Assembly: GCA_947053595.1 (NCBI GenBank)
Contig: CAMRSX010000002.1
Span: 62,001 to 126,000 of the forward strand
Direction of reading: 5' to 3'
DNA from: an uncultured Clostridia bacterium
GTDB taxonomy: Bacteria > Bacillota > Clostridia > Christensenellales > UBA1242
Length of the DNA: 64,000 nt
This document shows, in pieces, positions 43,669 to 52,958 of the stretch; position 1 is the stretch's first letter, and the number at the start of each line of letters is the position of its first letter. Both the position numbers and the translations under genes were made by a program. The notes below the pieces were generated by a model that saw nothing but the letters and a program-made list of their open reading frames with translations, did no database searches and was not told where the DNA came from.

Positions 43669-44931
43669 TTAAATCACCAAATTTGCCGAGCACATCACCA
43701 GCCCTGTCAGCACCAAATACATAAACGAAATTGCCACCAAAAGCGCCACCAGAAGCGAGAGGCTTTTTGACATGTCGCTCATGAAGTTTGCAATCTTTCT
43801 GTCGCCAATAGGCTCGATGATGCCCGCCATAAACTTGAGTGCCAGCATAAAGATGACAAGGTTCACAAGTGGCGAAATGATGCTGGCAAGAAGCAAAAAC
43901 AATCCCACTCCGCCAACGGCATTTTTAATCAGCATGCTGCTTGCCATGATGATGGAAAGCCCATCCGAAACATATCCGCCCACAATTGGCACATAGCTTT
44001 TGATGGCATATTTGGCAGTGCGAATGGAAAGTCCGTCCACCGCGCCCGCCATCACGCCTTGAATGCTGACAAAACCCAAGAATATGGTGAAGCAAAGCCC
44101 GATTGTCCACTTAAACGTGCTTTGAAGAAAGCTGACAAACTTGTCCAGCCGCACATTGTTGGAAAGGTTTCCCACAATGGAAAAGATGATGGAAAAGATG
44201 AACAGCGGCAAAAGGAAATAGGTTATGAAGTTGATGATGACATCACTCAAAAGCGCAATGGCAGGCTGATAAATGCCCACCGACACAGTTCCTCCCACGG
44301 CAGTCAAAAGCGTCAGCAGAATGGGAAATATTGCATCAAACATCGCCTTCAGTGTGGTGAGCGTTGTGGATGTCAGTTTGATGATTTGCACCAGCGACGC
44401 CCCCAAAAACACAATCACAACCCCATATGTGACAAAGTGGATTATGTTGCCAATGGACTTGCCGCTTGTGGCAGGCTTTAGGTTTTCCACCATCCCGCCC
44501 AAGATGGCAATGGAGATGATGCCTGCAATGATGGGCAAATATCCTTTCAGCCCATCCCAAAAGATGGAAAGCACGCTGGCAAAGAAGTTTTGCGAATTTT
44601 CTGCATATTCTCCCGAAAGCACCAACTCCAACTTGCTGACAAAAGAGTTTGCAGCAAACAGATTTTTTGCGCTGATGTTAAGCTTTTCAACAATCTTTTC
44701 CAAGCTGTCAAAATCCAAATTGTCAATTTGCTTTTCAACCTCTTCTTCCAACTCTTTTTCAATGTCGCTTTCACTTTCAGAATCGGCATAGGCAGCGTTT
44801 GGAACAAAGCCATTGCAGATGTCAAAGCGACCATAAAAGCAAGAGAGAAAAATCAGCGCAATAATCAAAAAGGGATAAATTCGTCTGCCACGGCTCTTCT
44901 TTTTGGCAGCACAACCAAACAATCTCATCAC
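43669..44931 (-). CDS. spoIIIAE: Stage III sporulation protein AE
   Basis: 420 residues. Polytopic membrane protein of the SpoIIIA channel with a signal-like N-terminus and about seven to eight hydrophobic segments after residue 110. Conserved-looking parts include AIFPILLTLLTAVGG, KWTIGLCFTIFLGFVSIQG and YVPIVGGYVSDGL, the last typical of the family. Starts at ATG 44931 or the ATG just after it; it overlaps the spoIIIAD stop by 4 bases. Confidence 0.95.
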   Translation of the reverse strand: MMRLFGCAAKKKSRGRRIYPFLIIALIFLSCFYGRFDICNGFVPNAAYADSESESDIEKELEEEVEKQIDNLDFDSLEKIVEKLNISAKNLFAANSFVSKLELVLSGEYAENSQNFFASVLSIFWDGLKGYLPIIAGIISIAILGGMVENLKPATSGKSIGNIIHFVTYGVVIVFLGASLVQIIKLTSTTLTTLKAMFDAIFPILLTLLTAVGGTVSVGIYQPAIALLSDVIINFITYFLLPLFIFSIIFSIVGNLSNNVRLDKFVSFLQSTFKWTIGLCFTIFLGFVSIQGVMAGAVDGLSIRTAKYAIKSYVPIVGGYVSDGLSIIMASSMLIKNAVGGVGLFLLLASIISPLVNLVIFMLALKFMAGIIEPIGDRKIANFMSDMSKSLSLLVALLVAISFMYLVLTGLVMCSANLVI

Positions 44932-45320
44932 GATGGCAACAACTCAACCACAATGTCCAAAATGCTGGTCACAATTGGAAGAGCCATGACCAGAATTATG
45001 ATTTTTCCGCCAAGAAGCACTTTGTCTGCCAAGCTTGCATTGCCGGTGTCTTGACAGATGCTTGCCGTAAACTCTGTCAAATATCCAATTCCAATAATTT
45101 TGAAGATGATGGAATAAAGCGAACTGTTGATGCCTGTCACATTGAAGATGTTGTTGAAACTTTCAAACACATTGGAAAGATAGGAGATGAGATAGAAGAT
45201 GATGATAATCCCCCCAACAATGGAAAGCATGATTGCAAAGTCAGGACGCACAGGCTTGATAATCAAGCTTGCAATGCAGGTGATTATGGCAATGCTGATG
45301 ATTTTGTACAAAGTATCCAA
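44928..45320 (-). CDS. spoIIIAD: Stage III sporulation protein AD
   Basis: 130 residues, TTG start with GGAGG 8 bases upstream. Four hydrophobic segments. The middle part with LSIVGGIIIIFYLISYL and the C-terminal DTGNASLADKVLLGGKIIILVMALP match SpoIIIAD. Small integral membrane component of the channel. Confidence 0.92.
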   Translation of the reverse strand: MDTLYKIISIAIITCIASLIIKPVRPDFAIMLSIVGGIIIIFYLISYLSNVFESFNNIFNVTGINSSLYSIIFKIIGIGYLTEFTASICQDTGNASLADKVLLGGKIIILVMALPIVTSILDIVVELLPS

Positions 45321-45353
45321 AAACGCGCCCTCCTTTAAAAAATTTTCTTTAAC

Positions 45354-45566
45354 TTACAAAAACGGCAACACAGAAAAATTGAACATGGTTTTTATGGTGG
45401 AGAACAAATCTCCAATCATTCCAATCACCATGAAAAGCACAATCACAACTCCGGCAAGAGTTGCCAAAGTTGAAATATCCTCTTTGCCGCTGTTCTTCAA
45501 AATTTGGCTGACCACGGCAGTTAAAATTCCAATGGCAGCAATTTTAAAAATGATGTCAACATCCAT
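45354..45566 (-). CDS. spoIIIAC: Stage III sporulation protein AC
   Basis: 70 residues from the ATG at 45566, with GGAGG 6 bases upstream. Two membrane helices (IIFKIAAIGILTAVVSQIL and LAGVVIVLFMVIGMIGDLF) with a short KNSGKED turn, as in Bacillus SpoIIIAC. A longer upstream frame runs through repeat DNA and is not real. Its ribosome binding site directly touches the structured repeat at 45577-45639. Confidence 0.92.
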   Translation of the reverse strand: MDVDIIFKIAAIGILTAVVSQILKNSGKEDISTLATLAGVVIVLFMVIGMIGDLFSTIKTMFNFSVLPFL

Positions 45567-45576
45567 AATGTCCTCC

Positions 45577-45639
45577 CAAACTGCGCTTTTGCTTGTTTTT
45601 GTCGCTTGCGACAAAAAGCGGCGCCCTAACACTTGTTTG
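45577..45639 (-). repeat. Structured leader repeat, copy 4 (before spoIIIAC)
   Basis: Core of the same element as 16847-17008. Outer stem CAAAC/GTTTG, inner hairpin TTTTTGTCGC, TT, GCGACAAAAA. The hairpin arms differ from the other copies but stay complementary. The 3' arm runs into the GGGAGGAC ribosome binding site of spoIIIAC. Confidence 0.65.
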
Positions 45640-45977
45640 CTCGGCCTCGCGCCAAACTTCATCGCAACCTGCGCCTTAACTTGGCTTGCCATACTGGCAA
45701 GCGCTCGTGAAACACTTGGTTGCTCCTTCTTCCCAAAAATGGCAAGCATTTTTGGGAACCCTAAAAACCGCTGGCGATTTAGCGCGGCTTAAAGCGGTGC
45801 AAAAATTAAAACAAAATTTTAATTTTTGCAATTTTTCATGTCTTCTTTTGTAAAAGTCATTCTCACCGAAGCGCAAGCGCTGCCTTTTGATGTCATTCTG
45901 AGCGAAGTCGAAGGAACTCGCTGGCACAACACTGCAACAAGACAGCGGGTGTGCCTGTCCGCTTTCCTTCTTTTCAA
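45640..45977. other. Repeat-filled spacer splitting spoIIIAB and spoIIIAC
   Basis: No gene seen. The left part continues the structured repeat with further hairpins (GGCAAGC- and TTTTGGGAA-type arms). At 45856-45920 there are GTCATTCTCACCGAAGCG and GTCATTCTGAGCGAAG units of the palindromic family found at 12611 and 18625. Confidence 0.6.
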
Positions 45978-46472
45978 TCAAATCAAAATAATCGCGCAAA
46001 AGATGCCTGCCACAATGCCCAGTTTGATTGAAAGCCCTCCATACTTTTTTTGCTCCACATCGCAAGCCAATTTAATTTCGTTGAAGCGCGCAATGAAGGT
46101 TTGAATTTCTTTGGTCTGATTTTCCACATCGCTTCTGCCCAGCGTCTTCAAAAACAGCAAGATGACGTCCTTCTCTTCTGGCTTAAGACATGCTGCTTTT
46201 TTGAAAATCTCTTCGTTTGTAAGCTCGCATTTCTTATCCAAAAAGTCCACAAATCGCTCGTCAATTTCCAGCAGATTTTTCTTGTTTGCGCCATCAAAGT
46301 TTGCAAGCAGCACCCTCAGCCTTTCTCGCGAAAAGTTGATTTCCAATGACAGCTTGTCCGCCAGCGCAATCAGTGACGCCCAAAAGCGCTTTCTTTTCAT
46401 ATATTTGATGGAAAAGAAATATCCCACACCGCAGCAGACGCAAAACATAATCACAATCAAAACATATTTCAT
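45978..46472 (-). CDS. spoIIIAB: Stage III sporulation protein AB
   Basis: 164 residues from the ATG at 46472, supported by AGGGAGAG 5 bases upstream. One N-terminal and one C-terminal membrane helix (VLIVIMFCVCCGVGYFFSI and LGIVAGIFCAIILI) flank a helical domain with LADKLSLEINFSRERL and LGRSDVENQ, typical of SpoIIIAB, which has a GspF-like fold. Confidence 0.9.
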   Translation of the reverse strand: MKYVLIVIMFCVCCGVGYFFSIKYMKRKRFWASLIALADKLSLEINFSRERLRVLLANFDGANKKNLLEIDERFVDFLDKKCELTNEEIFKKAACLKPEEKDVILLFLKTLGRSDVENQTKEIQTFIARFNEIKLACDVEQKKYGGLSIKLGIVAGIFCAIILI

Positions 46473-46489
46473 ATATCTCTCCCTTAATG

Positions 46490-47392
46490 TCACCTAGAAT
46501 TGTAAATGCGTGCCAAATTTTCGTTGTAAATGCCCTCAAAAGTTCCGGGGCCATTGCGCTTGGAAAGCAACACAAAGCGCTTAAAAATCTTCTCCTTCAA
46601 CAGCCCTTCAAAAAGAGGCTTTTTTAAGAAGGTTTCCATGCTGTCCGCGTGCGTGGACGCCAGCACCTTAACCCCGCAAGATGAGGCATATCTGATTGCC
46701 TCCACATCTTCCATTTGCCCAATTTCGTCCGTCACAATGATGTCTGGCGCCAGCGAGCGAATGCCATTTTCAAAGCCCACTTTTTTGCTGGCAAAGGCAA
46801 TGCGGTCTGTAAATTTTGAGTTGATGCCTTGGTCCAGCTCTCCGCGCTCGTCCAAAAGCAAAATGTTGAAAGCAAGGTTGCGCTCGGAAAGCTGATAAAC
46901 AAAATCTCGCAAAAAGGTGGTTTTTCCGCAAGCTGGCGGGCTGATGACAAGTGTGTTTTCCACTCCATGTTCGCCCACCATGTAAGGAAACGCCGTCAGA
47001 CAGCAGTTTTTCACCACATGAGGAACGCGAATGTTGCAGCTGGAAAAATTGGTCATGGTTTTGATGCGCCCATTCTCTTCAATCATGTTACCGCCAATGC
47101 CAATTCTCACCGCTTCGTCTGTGACAATGAAGCCCTTTTTGATTTGCTCGTTCACCGAATATATCGAGCATTCGCTTGCCCGAAAAATGACATCCTCAAT
47201 GATGATTTTGCTGGCATAAAGCGCCCCGCGCACATTGCTTGTCACCCCGCTTTCGCAAAGAAAGAAGTTTTTTCCGCTTACATTCACCACAACTGGCCTG
47301 TCAGCACGCAAGCGAATTTCATTCACTGCGCGCATGTTCACCTTTTCACTCAAAATTTTGTGGAAGTTGTCAGGAAGAATTTTTTCCAGCAT
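46490..47392 (-). CDS. spoIIIAA: Stage III sporulation ATPase AA
   Basis: 300 residues. Secretion-type ATPase that is thought to power the SpoIIIA channel in the mother cell. Walker A is SPPACGKTTFLRD near residue 150 and a Walker B-like LLLDERGEL follows. IIVTDEIGQMEDVEAI and STHADSME are family marks. ATG 47392 is preferred because AGAGG lies 8 bases upstream; a GTG nine bases earlier is possible. First gene of the operon. I see no certain sigma-E promoter. Confidence 0.95.
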   Translation of the reverse strand: MLEKILPDNFHKILSEKVNMRAVNEIRLRADRPVVVNVSGKNFFLCESGVTSNVRGALYASKIIIEDVIFRASECSIYSVNEQIKKGFIVTDEAVRIGIGGNMIEENGRIKTMTNFSSCNIRVPHVVKNCCLTAFPYMVGEHGVENTLVISPPACGKTTFLRDFVYQLSERNLAFNILLLDERGELDQGINSKFTDRIAFASKKVGFENGIRSLAPDIIVTDEIGQMEDVEAIRYASSCGVKVLASTHADSMETFLKKPLFEGLLKEKIFKRFVLLSKRNGPGTFEGIYNENLARIYNSR

Positions 47393-47565
47393 TTTGTTCA
47401 CCTCTTTGGAAGCAGTTTATGAGCCGCGTTTTTCAAATAAATAAAAAAAGATGGCACCTCTTGTCACCTTTTGTCAGTTTCAGTTTTTTTTGCAATACAG
47501 CTTTTAAAAAGTTGCAAAAACCTTGCCACAAAATTTGCTTCAGCGCAAAAAGTGTGGCATTTTTC

Positions 47566-47594
47566 TTGACTTTTGTGTTGTTTGTGGATATAAT
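47566..47594 (+). promoter_or_regulatory. Promoter of the SRP RNA gene
   Basis: TTGACT (47566-47571), 17 bases, TATAAT (47589-47594). Predicted start at about 47601. Confidence 0.85.
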
Positions 47595-47600
47595 ATAAAC

Positions 47601-47868
47601 ACTGGGCTAGATGGGGAGTTAGCGGTGCCCTGCAACCTGCAATCCGCTACAGCAGGATTGAACAGTTGTTTGCGGTGCAATTTGGTTGAATATGTGCGCA
47701 AGGTTTTGGCGTTGAAATCAAGGTCTTATGCAATCGGCTCCTACGAATCGTGTCAGGTCCTGACGGAAGCATCACTAAGAAGACCAGCCGTTGTGCCATG
47801 AGGAAGCTTTGGTGGAGCCAAGGCTTTGCGAGGCAGTCGGTCAATTTGCAACAAAGCAACCGCCCAGT
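47601..47868 (+). ncRNA. ffs: Signal recognition particle RNA, long Bacillus type
   Basis: The about 268-base RNA core of SRP, which targets membrane and secreted proteins. The Ffh-binding helix 8 region is clear: GTGTCAGGTCCTGACGGAAGC followed by ATCACTAAGAAGACC, with the GGAAGCA loop element. The 5' end ACTGGGC pairs with the 3' end GCCCAGT, closing the long rod. The 5' part GGGCTAGATGGGGAGTTAGC resembles the Alu-type domain found in Bacillus scRNA. A strong promoter and a terminator bracket it. Confidence 0.92.
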
Positions 47869-47872
47869 TATG

Positions 47873-47904
47873 AAAAAAGCAAGGTTAAACTGCCTTGCTT
47901 TTTT
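47873..47904. terminator. Bidirectional terminator between SRP RNA and the YtxH-like gene
   Basis: AAAAAAGCAAGG, 8-base loop, CCTTGCTTTTTT. T runs appear on both strands. The stop codon of the convergent YtxH-like gene is in the loop. Confidence 0.85.
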
Positions 47905-48136
47905 GTGTTTTTATTTTGAAGTTTGTGTTTGTGGCTTGCGTTTTTTGAGGCTTTGTAACTTGCTTTTTGACATTTTTTGCCTCAGTTTTCACAGCGCTTT
48001 TGAGGTTTTCAACTTCCTCTTTCACTGCTTTTTCGCCCTTGTTTACAAGTTTTTTTGCATCATCGCAATGCTTATACAACAAAGCGCCTGCAACAATTCC
48101 TGCGCCAAAACCCATAACCATCCAGATTTCTTTCAT
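47885..48136 (-). CDS. YtxH-like small membrane protein
   Basis: 83 residues from the ATG at 48136, with AGGAGGAGG upstream. One N-terminal hydrophobic segment of YtxH type (MVMGFGAGIVAGALLY) is followed by a Lys/Glu/Ala-rich amphipathic helix and a Lys/Gln/Thr-rich tail. YtxH-like proteins are general-stress or envelope-associated in Bacillota. Function here is unknown. The longer upstream frame lacks a ribosome binding site. Confidence 0.75.
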   Translation of the reverse strand: MKEIWMVMGFGAGIVAGALLYKHCDDAKKLVNKGEKAVKEEVENLKSAVKTEAKNVKKQVTKPQKTQATNTNFKIKTQKSKAV

Positions 48137-48148
48137 TTGTCCTCCTCC

Positions 48149-48197
48149 TGTTGTTATGATGCGCAAAAAGTGTGAAATTATGCACAGTGTCACAACA
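48149..48197. repeat. Degenerate palindrome of the TGGTGTTATGC family
   Basis: TGTTGTTATGATGCGC (48149-48164) and GCACAGTGTCACAACA (48182-48197) pair imperfectly between two minus-strand genes. Confidence 0.4.
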
Positions 48198-48205
48198 AAA
48201 GAGAG

Positions 48206-49156
48206 TTAAAACTTAAAGCTGTCCAGCATGGAAATAATCTTTCCAAAATCCATCTGCGCGCCAGCGTTTAAAACCAATTTTTCTTCAAACAACATTCTGC
48301 TTGTGTCGCAAATTGAAGGAATGCTTTTTGGGTCGGCAATTCTGATGAAGTTTGCCACATTCACAAAGCTTTGATATACATCATCCGCCTTAAACAGCAC
48401 ATCTGGGCAATTGTTAACCAAGCTTTCCACCAAAATCTGATTTGGAATGCGATTATATTCCTTTGAAAAGATGTCGTTGATAAGCGCAACCATCTTCACA
48501 AACATATCTCCGCAAGCGTTGTATTTATAATTCAAATTGGCATATCTATCGCCAAATTCCACAATTCTAAACTTGTTTTTAAACTCGTTTAAAATCTTAA
48601 ATTGTCCCAGACCTGAATTGTAAGCGCAAATGAAAATGTTGATTCTGACATTAGAGCCAAAATCATCCCTTCCAATCAGCGTCAGCACACTGTTATAGTC
48701 ATAGATGACAGAGGTTTCTGTCAAATATTGTGCCATTGTGGCAACAACATCTTTTCTGAAGTCCGACAAGCCATAGCGCTCGATGCTTCTGATTGAAACG
48801 CCTTCCTCTGCCTTCTTTTTTTTATATTTCTTTTTGCCAATTCTCCACGACGCCTTAAATTCTGTCCAAAGAAATTTGAAAAGATATTTTTTGCTTTTTG
48901 AGTTGATTTCCAACTGAGGGTTTTCCACCCCAAGAAAATAGTCATAAGTGGAAAGTTGAGAAAAAGCACCCAAATAGTTTTCATTCACAGGCAAAAGCAC
49001 CCACTTATCTTTTCTGATAAATGGCGATTTTTCGCTTATGTCAGACATGGTTTGTTCCACCAAAGAAAACACAACATTGTTGACAAATTCCAAAAATTCG
49101 TCATTTTTGCTTTCACTTAAGCTTTCAATCAGTGCCCTGTTTATTTGAGTTTTCAT
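48206..49156 (-). CDS. Orphan cytosolic protein of unknown family
   Basis: 316 residues from the ATG at 49156 (AAGGATG 6 bases upstream). Soluble, no membrane helices. A basic, Lys-rich stretch (about 109-120, KKKYKKKKAEEG) follows an aromatic part, and a later region (NVRINIFICAYNSGLGQFKILNEF) looks beta-alpha. It is coupled to the 77-residue gene just upstream (13-base gap). I do not recognise the fold and give no function. Confidence 0.7.
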   Translation of the reverse strand: MKTQINRALIESLSESKNDEFLEFVNNVVFSLVEQTMSDISEKSPFIRKDKWVLLPVNENYLGAFSQLSTYDYFLGVENPQLEINSKSKKYLFKFLWTEFKASWRIGKKKYKKKKAEEGVSIRSIERYGLSDFRKDVVATMAQYLTETSVIYDYNSVLTLIGRDDFGSNVRINIFICAYNSGLGQFKILNEFKNKFRIVEFGDRYANLNYKYNACGDMFVKMVALINDIFSKEYNRIPNQILVESLVNNCPDVLFKADDVYQSFVNVANFIRIADPKSIPSICDTSRMLFEEKLVLNAGAQMDFGKIISMLDSFKF

Positions 49157-49169
49157 GCTTTCATCCTTT

Positions 49170-49403
49170 TTATTTAACTCTTTTGTCAACATCCGATAAG
49201 TTTCTGTAAGCCTTGCCGTCAATGTGCACTCTGTCTGGATAATGTGGCGCAACTGGAGTTGTGTTTCCAAAGTTCACAATTTGCAAATCATCTTCACAAA
49301 TTGAGGTTTCGTCAAATTTTTTGCCCAGCACCCCTGCTTTTTTCTGAGCTGTGCCTGCGGCAAGGTTAAAATCTTCAAGTTGAATTTCTTTTGTTTTTTC
49401 CAT
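49170..49403 (-). CDS. Small hydrophilic orphan protein
   Basis: 77 residues, AGAGG 7 bases before the ATG. Acidic first half and a Pro/Tyr/Asp-containing second half (TPVAPHYPDRVHIDGKAYRN) that looks partly disordered. It precedes the 316-residue orphan and follows gap on the same strand. Probably works with the orphan, but this is only inferred from spacing. Confidence 0.65.
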   Translation of the reverse strand: MEKTKEIQLEDFNLAAGTAQKKAGVLGKKFDETSICEDDLQIVNFGNTTPVAPHYPDRVHIDGKAYRNLSDVDKRVK

Positions 49404-49417
49404 TTATTCCTCTTAAA

Positions 49418-50473
<1,056 letters not shown>

Positions 50474-50510
50474 TTAGGTCACAAAGTTGTTTTTGCAGCT
50501 TTCCGCCTCT

Positions 50511-51611
50511 TTATGCTTTTTTGGATGTGGGTTTTTCAGCCGCGCTTTTTGCCATTGGCTGTTTTGCCGTTTTTTGCTTGGCTGTTGTTTTGCCAGAAGG
50601 CTGCGCAGAAACCTTTGCCAAAGTTTTGTTTGATGCTTCTTTTTTGTTTGTGTCTTTGTTTGGTTGTCTTGCAGCTTTTGGTGTCACTTTTGCGTCTGTC
50701 CTCTTGTTGCCAGCTGTCGTCTTGAAGGCTGCAACATCTTTTGAAACTTTTGTTTTTGTTGAAGCAGCTTTCGTGGCTGTCTTTTTCTTCGCTTTTTGTG
50801 CTTGCTCTTTTTTAGGTTCTTCTTCAACAGGCACAACCCTCAACTCAGGCACCTCTTCCGCAATTCCAAAGCGTAAGTTTCCCACCGAAACAGTTCTGGT
50901 GAAATTGACAATCCCCACAAACAGAAGCAAAAGCGCAATCAAAATCCAAAAGAAAACGCCAATCACCGTCAGTGCCACAAGTGGTGTGAACAGACAAAGC
51001 AAAACACCTCCTGCAACGCTGCCCAAGAAAAACAAAATCCACATTGCAAACTTGAGGTTGTTGAGATGTTTGTTAAACTCCCGCGCCACCGGCTTGCTGT
51101 TGGTTTCAAACTGTGCAGTTGTCACGCCCACATATCTGTTCACCCTTGTTGCCATGGAAATGTTTGGGCAAACCGACATCAGGTCAAACATGCTTTCTCC
51201 ATAACAAATTGCCGAGATGTCCTCAAAAAAACTGAAGGCAAAAAAGCGGTTCACAAGTTTTTTGGCAAAACTCTTAAAAGCACTCATCAGCTTGCCGTGG
51301 CGAGCTTTCAAAGTTGCAATGTCACTTTGTGAGGTGGTCAGATGCAAAAACTCTTCGTCAGAAAGCACTCTGCGCACAATCAAAATCTTGCCTTTTGTCA
51401 GCTTGCAAGTGGCAAGCGCGTTGATGATTTCTTCTTTGTTGCAGCCGTCCTTAAACACGCGAATTTCAACATTTTTGCTTTTAAGCACCAACTGCGGCAA
51501 AAGGCTTTCCCTCACCCCCACAAAAAACTTGAGATGGTTGTCGCTGCGGCTGTCAATAAACTCACAAAACTTGCCAACATCTTCCACAATTGGCACAACA
51601 ACATTAATCAT
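50511..51611 (-). CDS. Membrane protein with glycosyltransferase-like N-terminus and histone-like tail
   Basis: 366 residues. The first 110 residues (NVVVPIVEDVGKFCEFI, LKFFVGVRESL, KILIVRR) look like a nucleotide-sugar-transferase type Rossmann fold, but catalytic DxD is not evident. Two membrane helices lie near 190-245. The last about 110 residues are almost only Lys, Ala, Thr, Ser and Pro, like a histone H1 tail, and are probably disordered and cytosolic. It overlaps the rpiB stop by 4 bases. No family with known function is recognised. Confidence 0.7.
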   Translation of the reverse strand: MINVVVPIVEDVGKFCEFIDSRSDNHLKFFVGVRESLLPQLVLKSKNVEIRVFKDGCNKEEIINALATCKLTKGKILIVRRVLSDEEFLHLTTSQSDIATLKARHGKLMSAFKSFAKKLVNRFFAFSFFEDISAICYGESMFDLMSVCPNISMATRVNRYVGVTTAQFETNSKPVAREFNKHLNNLKFAMWILFFLGSVAGGVLLCLFTPLVALTVIGVFFWILIALLLLFVGIVNFTRTVSVGNLRFGIAEEVPELRVVPVEEEPKKEQAQKAKKKTATKAASTKTKVSKDVAAFKTTAGNKRTDAKVTPKAARQPNKDTNKKEASNKTLAKVSAQPSGKTTAKQKTAKQPMAKSAAEKPTSKKA

Positions 51612-52048
51612 TTGCTCTCCTTAATTTCTCCTGAAATTTTCTTCAGCCTTCTTGCATGGCGTCCGCCTTCAAAACTGGTTGTAAGAAAAATTTTGACAAT
51701 GGCAATGGCCTTTCTTTTTCTTATAGACCCCGGAATGCACAAGATGTTGGCATCGTTGTCCTTTCTTGCAAGGGCTGCCATTTTGGTGTTCAAGCAAAGC
51801 CCCGCGCGGATTTTTGGATTGCGATTGGCAGCAATGCTCATGCCAATGCCCGAGCCGCAAATGAAAATGCCCACATTGTTTTTGTTTTCCAGCACCTTTT
51901 CCATTCCAAGCTTTGCAAAGTCAGGATAATCCACTGGCTCTTTGCTGTAAGTTCCAACATCAATGGTGATGATGTTTTCTTGGTTGAAAAAAGTTTTCAA
52001 CTCTTCCTTCAACAGATATCCTCTGTGGTCACTTGCCATAATAATCAT
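51608..52048 (-). CDS. rpiB: Ribose-5-phosphate isomerase B
   Basis: 146 residues. Interconverts ribose 5-phosphate and ribulose 5-phosphate in the pentose phosphate pathway. ASDHRGY near the N-terminus, the GIFICGSGIGMSIAANR block with the catalytic cysteine and the phosphate-binding ending (GGRHARRL) identify it. It overlaps the phosphatase-like gene upstream by 4 bases, and GAGGTG inside that gene gives its ribosome binding site. Confidence 0.95.
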   Translation of the reverse strand: MIIMASDHRGYLLKEELKTFFNQENIITIDVGTYSKEPVDYPDFAKLGMEKVLENKNNVGIFICGSGIGMSIAANRNPKIRAGLCLNTKMAALARKDNDANILCIPGSIRKRKAIAIVKIFLTTSFEGGRHARRLKKISGEIKESK

Positions 52049-52473
52049 ACAACACCTCTCAATTTTTCAATCTTATCAAGCAAAACTTCAACGTTCTTCT
52101 CAATTTCTTTGGCTGTTTTTTCATAAACCTGCAAACTTTGCCCATAAGGGTCGCCCACCTGCCCATAAAGCTCGTCAAAGCTGATGCACTTTGGGGCAGC
52201 AATCATGTTTTTGTGATTGTTTGTCACCGCAACATAAATGACTCCACTTTTGATTTTACCAAGTTTCACGCTTTTTCGGTTTCTGCCGTCACAGCCCATC
52301 ATCTTCAAAACCTTGGCAGCGTTTTCGGCAATGTTTTCCTTTTTGGCATAAATGCCCGCAGAAGAAAACTTCACATTTTTCAGTTTTCTGTCCTTTGCCA
52401 GTTTTTTTGCAATGCGCTCTGCCATAACAGACCTGCAAGTGTTGCCTGTGCAAACAAAACAAATTTCAATCAT
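52045..52473 (-). CDS. Low-molecular-weight protein tyrosine/arginine phosphatase family
   Basis: 142 residues from the ATG at 52473, with GAGGAG upstream. The CX5R loop is CTGNTCRS, with nucleophile Cys8 and Arg14. The distal acid is in GDPYGQS. In Bacillus the homologue YwlE, a protein arginine phosphatase, also precedes rpiB. The Thr in the CTGNTCR loop is the residue linked with arginine specificity in YwlE, so this activity is plausible. Confidence 0.88.
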   Translation of the reverse strand: MIEICFVCTGNTCRSVMAERIAKKLAKDRKLKNVKFSSAGIYAKKENIAENAAKVLKMMGCDGRNRKSVKLGKIKSGVIYVAVTNNHKNMIAAPKCISFDELYGQVGDPYGQSLQVYEKTAKEIEKNVEVLLDKIEKLRGVV

Positions 52474-52564
52474 AGGCTCCTCATAAAGTTTTGACTTATT
52501 AGTTATATTGTAAACCAAAGTGCAAAAATTTCAAAGCAAATTTTGCTTCTTTCAAAAGAAATAT

Positions 52565-52589
52565 AAAAAACAAGGCAAAACCTGCCTTG
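52565..52589 (-). terminator. Terminator after rsfS
   Basis: Minus-strand CAAGGCA, short loop, TGCCTTG and six T. Confidence 0.8.
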
Positions 52590-52636
52590 CAATTTTCAAC
52601 CTTTCATTTTCTTTTTCAACAAAAATATAAAAAAAT

Positions 52637-52951
52637 TCAATTCAACACAATTTTCTTTGGCTTATAAAGTTTGTCAAGGTTATATTTTTCTCTCACCTTT
52701 GGCAAAAATATGTGAAGGTCAACATTTGAGAAATCAAACACAATCCACTCGCCTTTAAAATAGCCCTCAATCTTTTCGTCATAATGAAACTTTTCGGCAA
52801 TCACATCGGCAACCTTTTTGCTGTCCACAACTTTGTTTGAGGTTGTCAAAACAACAAACTTTTCTTCCGTGGCAGAAGAAAGGTCATACACCGAAATGTT
52901 TTTCATCTTATTGTCCTGCAAAACTTGCACAAGCTCTTTAACCGCAATCAT
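52637..52951 (-). CDS. rsfS: Ribosomal silencing factor RsfS
   Basis: 104 residues. Binds L14 and blocks subunit joining when nutrients are low. The pattern ISVYDLSS, EKFVVLTTSNKVVDSKKVADVI and EWIVFDFSNVDLHIF is the family core. The ATG at 52951 has no ribosome binding site. A TTGACA-17-TAAAAT promoter places the start point at 52952 or so, so translation is leaderless. Unlike most Bacillota, nadD and yqeK are not beside it. Confidence 0.92.
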   Translation of the reverse strand: MIAVKELVQVLQDNKMKNISVYDLSSATEEKFVVLTTSNKVVDSKKVADVIAEKFHYDEKIEGYFKGEWIVFDFSNVDLHIFLPKVREKYNLDKLYKPKKIVLN

Positions 52952-52958
52952 AAGACAT

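Noticed and set aside
45567..45749. N-terminal extension of spoIIIAC running into the spacer
   Set aside because: The extension is translated repeat DNA; the ATG at 45566 has a strong ribosome binding site and gives the normal protein length.
47393..47440. CATAAACT before spoIIIAA, also before murA, as a sigma-E -10 box
   Set aside because: The octamer fits only partly, and no matching -35 element was found at the right distance in either case.
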